From: Rhizobiaceae bacterium
GTDB taxonomy: Bacteria; Pseudomonadota; Alphaproteobacteria; Rhizobiales; Rhizobiaceae
DNA: 6,998 bases
Direction: 5' to 3'
NCBI GenBank assembly: GCA_016793565.1
Contig: JAEUMA010000683.1
Location: 1-6,998, forward strand
Part shown: positions 1-5,518 of the stretch, piece after piece
Layout: each line of letters starts with the position of its first letter
How positions within the stretch are numbered: position 1 is the stretch's first letter
Position numbers and translations under genes: made by a program
Notes under the pieces: model-generated
The model's database searches: none
Told to the model about the DNA's origin: nothing
What the model saw: only the letters and a program-made list of their open reading frames with translations

Positions 1-635
1 TGATCGGCGCGGGCGCGGCGATCGGCCGAGGCTCGGTGATCGCACCCAACGCGGTGATCGGCCGGAATTGCCAGATCGGCCGCGACAGCTATATCGGTCC
101 CAATTCAACCGTCATGACGGCGCTGATCGGCAACGGCGTCCTGATTCATTCGGGCGTCAGCATCGGTCAGGACGGCTTCGGCTATGTCGGCGGCCCGGCC
201 GGACCGGAGAAGATCCCGCAGATCGGCCGCGTCATCATCCAGGACCATGTCGAGATCGGCGCCAACACCACGGTCGACCGAGGCGCGATGAGCGACACGG
301 TGATCGGCGAGGGCACCAAGATCGACAATCTGGTGCAGATTGCCCACAATGTGCGCGTGGGCCGCGGCTGCATCATCGCCGGCCATTCCGGCCTTTCCGG
401 TTCGGTAACGCTCGGCGATTTCGTGATGCTGGGAGGCCGGGTGGGCGTGTCAGACCATGTCGCCATCGGCTCGCGCGCGCAGGTCGCGGCGTCCGCCGGC
501 ATCATGAACGATGTGCCGGACGGGGAGCGCTGGGCCGGTTCGCCGGCGCAGCCGATGCGCGCCTTTTTCCGCGAAGTGTCGGCGCTGCGTGCGCTGGTGA
601 AGCCTAAATCGAAGCTGGAAAACGGGGATGAGTGA
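1..635 (+). CDS. lpxD: UDP-3-O-acylglucosamine N-acyltransferase LpxD, 5'-truncated by window edge
   Basis: Third step of lipid A synthesis: a cytoplasmic trimer moves a 3-hydroxyacyl chain from ACP to the 2-amine of UDP-3-O-acyl-glucosamine. The reading frame is already open at base 3 (Ile-Gly-Ala-Gly), so the true start and the N-terminal uridine-binding domain lie upstream. About 210 residues remain of a protein usually near 340-350. What is present is left-handed beta-helix hexapeptide repeats (I/V-G-x-x-x), the DGFGY motif near bases 171-185, and the AHN motif whose His codon at 345-347 matches catalytic His239 of E. coli LpxD. A helical C-terminal tail ends at TGA 633-635. The repeats resemble those of LpxA, but DGFGY and the AHNV context point to LpxD. 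The stop overlaps the fabZ start by 8 bp. A GTG at base 36 is an internal Val codon, not the start. Confidence 0.96.
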   Translation, partial: IGAGAAIGRGSVIAPNAVIGRNCQIGRDSYIGPNSTVMTALIGNGVLIHSGVSIGQDGFGYVGGPAGPEKIPQIGRVIIQDHVEIGANTTVDRGAMSDTVIGEGTKIDNLVQIAHNVRVGRGCIIAGHSGLSGSVTLGDFVMLGGRVGVSDHVAIGSRAQVAASAGIMNDVPDGERWAGSPAQPMRAFFREVSALRALVKPKSKLENGDE

Positions 636-1101
636 AGAGCCCAAGACCGTTCTGGAGACGCTGGACGTGCAGAAGCTGCTGCAGCTTCTGCCGCATCGCT
701 ATCCTTTCCTGCTGGTCGACCGCGTCATCGAGGTCGACGGCGACAACTCGGCCATCGGGATCAAGAACGTCACCTTCAACGAGCCGCATTTCCAGGGCCA
801 TTTCCCTGGCGCGCCCGTCATGCCCGGTGTGCTGATCATCGAGGCGATGGCGCAGACCGCGGGCGCCATCTGCGTCAACAGCAAAGGCGAAGACCAGGGG
901 CCCTCGCTCGTCTATTTCATGACGATCGACAACGCCAAGTTCCGTAAGCCCGTGGTGCCCGGCGACAAGCTGGAAATCCACGTGCGCAAACTGAAGAAGC
1001 GCGGCAGCATCTGGCGTTTCGCGTGTGAGGCGATCGTTGACGGCGGCAAGGTCGCCGAGGCGGAAATCCAGGCGATGATGTCGCCCCCGCCTCTCGCCTG
1101 A
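628..1101 (+). CDS. fabZ: 3-hydroxyacyl-[acyl-carrier-protein] dehydratase FabZ
   Basis: Dehydrates 3-hydroxyacyl-ACP to trans-2-enoyl-ACP in type II fatty acid elongation in the cytoplasm. It competes with LpxA and LpxD for 3-hydroxyacyl-ACP, which explains its place in the lipid A cluster. The protein has 157 residues, normal for FabZ. It shows the HRYPFLLVD motif at 23-31 and the hot-dog active-site helix GHFPGAPVMPGV at 57-68, followed by IIEAMAQ. The catalytic pair is His58 and Glu72 by family alignment. The ATG at 628 lies within ATGAGTGA, overlapping the lpxD stop. Only a weak purine-rich stretch (GGAAAACGGGG) precedes it, so translational coupling with lpxD is likely. FabA is a less likely alternative: the protein is shorter and has the FabZ-type Glu at the active site. 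Confidence 0.97.
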   Translation: MSEEPKTVLETLDVQKLLQLLPHRYPFLLVDRVIEVDGDNSAIGIKNVTFNEPHFQGHFPGAPVMPGVLIIEAMAQTAGAICVNSKGEDQGPSLVYFMTIDNAKFRKPVVPGDKLEIHVRKLKKRGSIWRFACEAIVDGGKVAEAEIQAMMSPPPLA

Positions 1102-1106
1102 ACGTC

Positions 1107-1934
1107 ATGTCAGAGACCAGCATCCATCCGACGGCCTTCGTGGAGCGGGGCGCCAGCCTCGGCTCGGGAGTGCGAATCGGCCCGTTTTGCCATGTGGGTT
1201 CCGATGTGGTTCTCCACGACGACGTCGAGCTGATCGGCCATGTCACTGTTACCGGTGCCACCACGCTCGGACGGGGCACCCGCGTCCACCCCACAGCCGT
1301 GCTCGGCGGACCGCCGCAGAGCGCGCGGCACAAGGGCGGGCGCACCACGCTGATCGTCGGCGAAAATTGCCTGATCCGTGAAGGCGTGACGATGAATGTC
1401 GGCACCGATCAGAGCCGCGGTGTGACGCGTGTCGGCAACAATGGCAGCTTCTTCGCCTATACGCATATAGCGCATGACTGCATCGTCGGCGACAATGTCG
1501 TGTTCGCCAACAATGCTACGTTGGCGGGACATTGCGAGGTCGGCAACTTCGTCAACATGGGCGGGCTGTCGGCGGCGCATCAGTTCGTGCGCATTGGTGA
1601 CTATGCGTTCATCGGCGGCTTTTCCGGCGCAACGGCGGACGTCATTCCCTATGGCATGGTCACCGGCCCGCGTGGCAAGCTGCGCGGGCTGAACGTGGTC
1701 GGTATGAAGCGCTCCGGCCTCGGCAAGTCGGATCTGATGACCGTGCGCAAGGCCTATAAGCTAATCTTCGACGCGTCCGCGCCCGTCGTGGAAAACGTTG
1801 CCCGGTTGCCGGCCGATCTCCTCGCGCATCCGCTTGTTGCGCGCATCGTGGATTTTCTTCACACCGGCGGCAAGCGCCGTTTCACCGTGCCGCCGATTGG
1901 CCGTTCGGCCGACGACGATGACGACGAAGGCTGA
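1107..1934 (+). CDS. lpxA: UDP-N-acetylglucosamine acyltransferase LpxA
   Basis: First step of lipid A synthesis: a cytoplasmic homotrimer transfers a 3-hydroxyacyl chain from ACP to position 3 of the UDP-amino sugar. The protein has 275 residues (E. coli 262). An N-terminal left-handed beta-helix of hexapeptide repeats spans about 5-185, followed by a helical C-terminus with KAYKLIF. Aligned from memory to E. coli LpxA with an offset of -2, catalytic His125 is His123 (IAHDC), and His122, His144 and His160 are His120, His142 and His158. The acyl-chain ruler Gly173 is Gly171, compatible with long (about C14) chains. Several sugar-pocket positions differ from E. coli: Asp74 is Ser72, Lys76 is Arg74, His99 is Asn97, Glu200 is Val198 and Arg205 is Ser203. 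The gene starts 5 bp after the fabZ stop with no clear Shine-Dalgarno, and ends in an acidic tail (ADDDDDEG) that overlaps the lpxI start. Confidence 0.96.
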   Translation: MSETSIHPTAFVERGASLGSGVRIGPFCHVGSDVVLHDDVELIGHVTVTGATTLGRGTRVHPTAVLGGPPQSARHKGGRTTLIVGENCLIREGVTMNVGTDQSRGVTRVGNNGSFFAYTHIAHDCIVGDNVVFANNATLAGHCEVGNFVNMGGLSAAHQFVRIGDYAFIGGFSGATADVIPYGMVTGPRGKLRGLNVVGMKRSGLGKSDLMTVRKAYKLIFDASAPVVENVARLPADLLAHPLVARIVDFLHTGGKRRFTVPPIGRSADDDDDEG

Positions 1935-2808
1935 GACGGCAGGCATCGAACTCAGCGACAGCGATCGCGTCGCGGTGATTGCCGGCAGCGGCCGCCTGCC
2001 GGAAGACGTGGCGGCAGGGCTTGCCGAAGCCGGGCGTGTTCCCTTGATCGTGATGATCGCGGGAGAGGCGCGCGAGGATGGGCCGCTCGCCGCCTATCCG
2101 CACGAAGTCCTGGCGCTCGAGCGCGTCGGCCATCTTTTCGGCATGCTGAGAAGGCACGGCGTCACCCACGCGGTGATGGCCGGCGGCGTATCCCGCAGGC
2201 CGGACTGGCGCGCAGTCCGGCTGACCCCGGCGCTGCTCGGCTTGATGCCCTCGCTGATCCGTGCCCTGATGAAGGGTGACGATCACCTGTTGCGCGCGCT
2301 GGTCGCGGCCATCGAAAAGCGCGGCGTCAAGGTCATCGGAGCGCACGACATCGTTCCCGATCTGCTCACCGCCGTAGGCCCACTGACGAAGCGGATTCCT
2401 AGCCAGCAGGACCGCAGCGACATGGAGGCCGCGTGGATCGCCGCACAGGCCCTTGGGGCGCTGGATGTCGGCCAGGCCGCGGTCGCAATCGGCGGCCGGG
2501 CTGTCGCGCTGGAGGATATCGAGGGCACCGACCGCCTGTTGGAGCGCGTGGCGAGCTTTCGTGGCCATGGCCGCCTCGCGCGCAAGACGGGCGGCGTGCT
2601 CGTCAAATGTGCCAAGCCCGGGCAGGAACTACGTGCGGACCTGCCGACAATCGGCCCGCTGACCATCGAGGCGGTTCACCGCGCCGGCCTTGCCGGAATA
2701 GGTCTCGAGGCGGGGCGCTCGCTGATTCTTGACAGGAACGCCGTCGTCGCCGCCGCGGAACGGCTCGGCGTCTTTGTCTACGGCCTGGACGGAGGGCAGG
2801 GCCGATGA
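1918..2808 (+). CDS. lpxI: UDP-2,3-diacylglucosamine pyrophosphatase LpxI (DUF1009 family)
   Basis: Cleaves UDP-2,3-diacylglucosamine to lipid X and UMP, the fourth step of lipid A synthesis. LpxI is the alphaproteobacterial replacement for LpxH and, from published Caulobacter work, attacks the other phosphorus of the pyrophosphate. The protein has 296 residues. A Rossmann-like N-terminus carries IAGSGRLP at 21-28, then MKGDDHLL at 118-125 and EGTDRLLER at 202-210. The C-terminal DUF1009 signature runs from Lys230 through KP 233-234, Gln236, Arg239, Asp241, Pro243, Gly246 and Thr249; Asp241 probably corresponds to catalytic Asp225 of the Caulobacter enzyme. The frame stays open further upstream, but those codons are out of frame inside lpxA. 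ATG 1918 gives a 17-bp overlap and the right distance to the IAGSGRLP strand. No good Shine-Dalgarno is visible, so coupling to lpxA is likely. Its position between lpxA and lpxB fits the role. Confidence 0.92.
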   Translation: MTTKAETAGIELSDSDRVAVIAGSGRLPEDVAAGLAEAGRVPLIVMIAGEAREDGPLAAYPHEVLALERVGHLFGMLRRHGVTHAVMAGGVSRRPDWRAVRLTPALLGLMPSLIRALMKGDDHLLRALVAAIEKRGVKVIGAHDIVPDLLTAVGPLTKRIPSQQDRSDMEAAWIAAQALGALDVGQAAVAIGGRAVALEDIEGTDRLLERVASFRGHGRLARKTGGVLVKCAKPGQELRADLPTIGPLTIEAVHRAGLAGIGLEAGRSLILDRNAVVAAAERLGVFVYGLDGGQGR

Positions 2809-3980
2809 GCGCGCCTAGGCCGCTGCGGGTCGCGATCGTAGCCGGCGAAGAGTCCGGCGACCTGCTCGGCGCAGACCTAGCGCGCGCGCTTTCGGCGACC
2901 TGCGGCAGGCCGGTCGAACTGGTCGGCGTCGGCGGCCGGCATCTGGAGGCGCTGGGCCTGCAGCCCGTATTCGACGCGTCCGAAATCGCCCTCATGGGCG
3001 TCAATGCGATCATCATGGGCCTGCCGCGCCTGATGCGGCGTATCCGGCAGACGGCGGACGCCATCGTGCGCTCCGAGGCCGATTGCCTCGTGACGATAGA
3101 CAGCCCGGAATTCTCCCTTCGCGTAGCCAAGCGCGTGCGCGCGGCCGCGCCCCGCATCCCCATCGTGCATTATGTGTGCCCCAGCGTCTGGGCCTGGCGG
3201 CCGGGCCGGGCTCCAGCGATGAAACCTTACGTAGACCAGGTGCTGTGCATCCTGCCGTTCGAGGTGGAGGCGCTTCGCCGGCTGGGAGGTCCGCCCGGTA
3301 CTTATGTCGGCCACCGCCTTTCGCGCGATGCCGGCGTCGTCAGGGCAGCGGCGATCCAGAGCGAGCGCAACGATTTGGAAGTCGATCGTCCGCGTCGGCT
3401 ACTCATTCTGCCGGGGTCCCGCCGCAGCGAGGTTTCCCGCCTGCTGCCGGTGTTCGGCGAAATCGTCTCCATCCTGCGCTCGCGCGGCAACCGTCTTGAA
3501 CTGACCTTGCCGACGGTGCCGCATGTCGCACCGATGGTGAATGAGATGCTGGCCTCGTGGGAGCAGAAGCCGGAGGTGACGCTGGAGGCCGATGCGAAAT
3601 GGGATGCGTTCGGCTGGGCCGACGCCGCCGTGATCGCCTCGGGCACCGTGTCGCTGGAACTGGCACTGGCCGGTGTGCCGCTGGTCTCTTGCTATAAGGT
3701 CGACCAGGTGATGCGGCTTGCGCGCCGCATGTTCATCAGCTGGTCCGCGCTGCTGCCCAATTTGATTGCCGATCGGCCTATAGCGCCGGAGTTCTACGAC
3801 GAGTTCGTCAGGCCCGAGATCATCGCGCGCAGCGTTGAGCCGCTGCTGACGGAGACCTATGCGCGCAACTGGCAGGTGGACGGTTTCGCAGAAGTTCGCC
3901 GACGCATGAGGACCGACCGGCCCGCGGGGGAATTGGCTGCCGGCGTAGTACTGGACCTCATCGGCCGGCAGAAAAAATGA
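2805..3980 (+). CDS. lpxB: Lipid-A-disaccharide synthase LpxB
   Basis: Family GT19 glycosyltransferase, a peripheral inner-membrane enzyme that condenses lipid X with UDP-2,3-diacylglucosamine to form the beta-1,6-linked disaccharide 1-phosphate. The protein has 391 residues (E. coli 382). It has the two-Rossmann GT-B plan: AGEESGDLLGADL at 13-25, TIDSPEFSL at 97-105, the VCPSVWAWRPGR block at 124-135, ILPFE at 149-153, YVGH at 167-170, LPGSRRSEV at 202-210, ASGTVSLELALAG at 278-290 and LLPNLIADRP at 317-326. The ATG overlaps the lpxI stop as ATGA and is preceded by GGAGG at 2791-2795 with 9-nt spacing, the clearest ribosome binding site in this operon. The C-terminal codons (two Lys) and the stop run directly into the terminator hairpin shared with gltA. 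Confidence 0.97.
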   Translation: MSAPRPLRVAIVAGEESGDLLGADLARALSATCGRPVELVGVGGRHLEALGLQPVFDASEIALMGVNAIIMGLPRLMRRIRQTADAIVRSEADCLVTIDSPEFSLRVAKRVRAAAPRIPIVHYVCPSVWAWRPGRAPAMKPYVDQVLCILPFEVEALRRLGGPPGTYVGHRLSRDAGVVRAAAIQSERNDLEVDRPRRLLILPGSRRSEVSRLLPVFGEIVSILRSRGNRLELTLPTVPHVAPMVNEMLASWEQKPEVTLEADAKWDAFGWADAAVIASGTVSLELALAGVPLVSCYKVDQVMRLARRMFISWSALLPNLIADRPIAPEFYDEFVRPEIIARSVEPLLTETYARNWQVDGFAEVRRRMRTDRPAGELAAGVVLDLIGRQKK

Positions 3981-4001
3981 AGGCGCCTCGCGGGCGCCTT
4001 C
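3979..4001 (-). terminator. Rho-independent terminator of gltA, possibly also used by lpxB
   Basis: A perfect 9-bp inverted repeat, GAAGGCGCC (3979-3987) and GGCGCCTTC (3993-4001), flanks a 5-nt loop. On the minus strand it lies about 23 bp past the gltA stop and is followed at once by ATTTTTTC, a textbook U-tract. That T-run is the antisense of the last lpxB codons (AAA AAA TGA), so the gltA terminator extends into the lpxB coding end. On the plus strand the downstream sequence TTCTTCGGTT is only moderately T-rich, so termination of the lpx transcript here is plausible but less certain. Confidence 0.85.
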
Positions 4002-4024
4002 TTCGGTTCCGTAAATTGTAAAGA

Positions 4025-5314
4025 TCAGCGCTTGGCGATCGGCACGAAATCGCGCGGACCGGGGCCGGTATAGAGCTGGCGCGGCCGGCCGATCTTCTGG
4101 TGCGGATCCTCGATCATCTCCTTCCACTGGGCGATCCATCCGACCGTGCGCGCGACGGCGAACAGCACCGTGAACATCGTGGTGGGGAAGCCGAGCGCCT
4201 TCAGTGTGATGCCCGAGTAGAAGTCGATGTTGGGATAGAGCTTCTTTTCGATGAAGTAGCTGTCGGTGAGGGCGATCTTCTCCAGCTCCATCGCCACGTC
4301 GAGCAGAGGATCGTCCTTGATGCCGAGCTCTCCCAACACCTCGTGAGTGGTCTTCTGCATGATCTTGGCGCGCGGATCGTAGTTCTTGTAGACGCGGTGG
4401 CCAAAGCCCATCAGGCGGAAGGGATCGTTCTTGTCCTTGGCGCGCGCGATGAACTCGGGAATGCGGTCGACGGAGCCGATCTCAGCCAGCATGTTCAGTG
4501 CCGCCTCGTTGGCGCCGCCGTGTGCGGGTCCCCACAGGCAGGCGATGCCGGCGGCGATGCAGGCGAACGGGTTGGCGCCCGACGAGCCGGCCAAGCGGAC
4601 GGTCGATGTGGAGGCGTTCTGTTCGTGGTCGGCGTGCAGGATGAAGATGCGGTCCATCGCGCGCGCCAGCACCGGATTGACCTTGTACTCCTCGCACGGC
4701 ACCGCGAAGCACATGTGCAGGAAGTTGGCGGCGTAGCTCAGTTCGTTCTTCGGATAAACGAACGGCTGGCCGATGTGGTATTTGTAGGCCATGGCCGCAA
4801 TGGTCGGCATCTTGGCGATCAGCCGGATGGAGGCCACCATCCGCTGATGCGTGTCGGAAATGTCCGTAGAGTCGTGATAGAAGGCCGAGAGAGCCCCGAC
4901 CACGCCGCACATCACCGCCATCGGGTGGGCGTCGCGGCGGAAGCCGGTGAAGAAGCGCGACATCTGCTCGTGCACCATCGTGTGGTGCGTGACGCGATAG
5001 TCGAAATCGTCCTTCTGGGCCTTCGTCGGCAATTCGCCGTAGAGCAACAGGTAGCAAACCTCCAGAAAGTCGCCCTGTTCTGCCAACTGGTCGATCGGGT
5101 AGCCGCGATGGAGCAGCACGCCCTCGTCGCCGTCGATGAAGGTGATCTCCGACTCGCAGCTGGCCGTCGAAGTGAAGCCCGGATCGTAGGTAAAGCTGCC
5201 CGTTTCCTTGTAGAGCGTGCCGATGTCGATGACCTGCGGGCCTACGGAGCCTTGTCGCACCGGAAACTCAATAGTCTTGCCGTCGACTTCGAGTTTCGCG
5301 CTTGAATTTGCCAT
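4025..5314 (-). CDS. gltA: Citrate synthase, type II (GltA)
   Basis: Condenses acetyl-CoA with oxaloacetate to citrate, the entry step of the TCA cycle, in the cytoplasm. The protein has 429 residues (E. coli 427). Catalytic residues are visible: His265 in WGPAHGGANE, His306 in GFGHRVYKNYDPRA and Asp364 in NIDFYSG. HADHEQNASTSTVR at 227-240 is the usual substrate-binding stretch. An N-terminal beta-rich domain (about 1-65) marks the hexameric Gram-negative type. Residues that form the NADH-inhibition site in E. coli appear kept with a +1 offset (Tyr146, Arg164, Lys168, Cys207), so NADH sensitivity is possible; this is inference. The start at 5314 is fixed by AAGGAG six bases upstream, although the frame is open for 27 more codons. 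It is convergent with lpxB and downstream of gltX in the same direction. Methylcitrate synthase is unlikely given length and N-domain. Confidence 0.97.
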   Translation of the reverse strand: MANSSAKLEVDGKTIEFPVRQGSVGPQVIDIGTLYKETGSFTYDPGFTSTASCESEITFIDGDEGVLLHRGYPIDQLAEQGDFLEVCYLLLYGELPTKAQKDDFDYRVTHHTMVHEQMSRFFTGFRRDAHPMAVMCGVVGALSAFYHDSTDISDTHQRMVASIRLIAKMPTIAAMAYKYHIGQPFVYPKNELSYAANFLHMCFAVPCEEYKVNPVLARAMDRIFILHADHEQNASTSTVRLAGSSGANPFACIAAGIACLWGPAHGGANEAALNMLAEIGSVDRIPEFIARAKDKNDPFRLMGFGHRVYKNYDPRAKIMQKTTHEVLGELGIKDDPLLDVAMELEKIALTDSYFIEKKLYPNIDFYSGITLKALGFPTTMFTVLFAVARTVGWIAQWKEMIEDPHQKIGRPRQLYTGPGPRDFVPIAKR

Positions 5315-5320
5315 CGATTG

Positions 5321-5326
5321 CTCCTT
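5321..5326 (-). promoter_or_regulatory. gltA ribosome binding site
   Basis: On the minus strand AAGGAG sits 6 nt before the ATG at 5314-5312. This near-consensus Shine-Dalgarno decides the gltA start over an in-frame ATG at 5395, which would add 27 residues not seen in the family. Confidence 0.85.
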
Positions 5327-5438
5327 CCTGTTCCGCGTATCTTTGACCGACCCTCGTTTCGGGGGAGCGGAGGCGTGCGCCACGCGGCCGCGCAAGTTGT
5401 TTCAGTGACGTGAGAAAGTCTGATGACGGTCGGCGGCA

Positions 5439-5466
5439 ATGTTGCACCGCAACAGCCGGGATTCAA
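5439..5466 (-). promoter_or_regulatory. Inverted repeat and possible promoter upstream of gltA
   Basis: On the minus strand TGTTGC-GGT-GCAACA (5454-5440) is a perfect 6-bp inverted repeat with a 3-nt centre, about 126 bp before the gltA start. The flanking GGC and GCC could extend it across a 2-nt bulge. No T-tract follows, so it is not a typical terminator. A weak promoter match overlaps it: TTGAAT (5466-5461), 16-nt spacer, CAACAT (5444-5439). In that reading the palindrome would be an operator covering the -10 box. The repeat is seen directly; the regulatory role is a guess. Confidence 0.25.
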
Positions 5467-5470
5467 TGAC

Positions 5471-5518
5471 AAAAAGAAGGCACCGCATCTCTAATCGATT
5501 TGATCGGAGAGGCGCGCC
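5471..5518 (-). terminator. Probable terminator of gltX, starting inside its coding end
   Basis: On the minus strand an imperfect stem begins in the last gltX codons. GGCGC (5518-5514) pairs with GTGCC (5483-5479), including one G-U pair. Inner pairs GC/GC, TCTC/GAGA and CGAT/ATCG follow, with small bulges and a CAA loop. The base of the stem is followed directly by TTCTTTTTG (5478-5470). Stem imperfection makes this less certain than the gltA terminator. If real, it separates gltX from gltA transcription. Confidence 0.4.

Noticed and set aside
1798..1917. Longer N-terminus for LpxI from an upstream in-frame ATG
   Set aside because: It would overlap lpxA by 137 bp and add about 40 Arg/Pro-rich residues that have no place in the family; the ATG at 1918 fits the LpxI N-terminus.
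1882..2568. A 228-codon minus-strand open frame opposite lpxA/lpxI
   Set aside because: Antisense to two well-supported genes, rich in Arg, Gln, His and Asp, and matches no known protein pattern.
3399..4139. A 246-codon minus-strand open frame spanning the lpxB end and gltA end
   Set aside because: It crosses the convergent junction and the terminator hairpin and overlaps conserved LpxB and GltA coding sequence, so it is not a plausible gene.
4100..5305. A 401-codon open frame on the plus strand opposite gltA
   Set aside because: It lies wholly antisense to a full-length citrate synthase with all catalytic residues. Its composition (many Val, Arg, Gly, His, Asp) is typical of a GC-rich reverse-strand shadow, and no domain is recognisable.
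5350..5366. Hairpin-like CCCTCGTTTCGGGGG in the gltA leader as a riboswitch or attenuator
   Set aside because: In the gltA RNA sense the stem contains a mismatch and is only about 6 bp, with no T-tract or conserved aptamer features.
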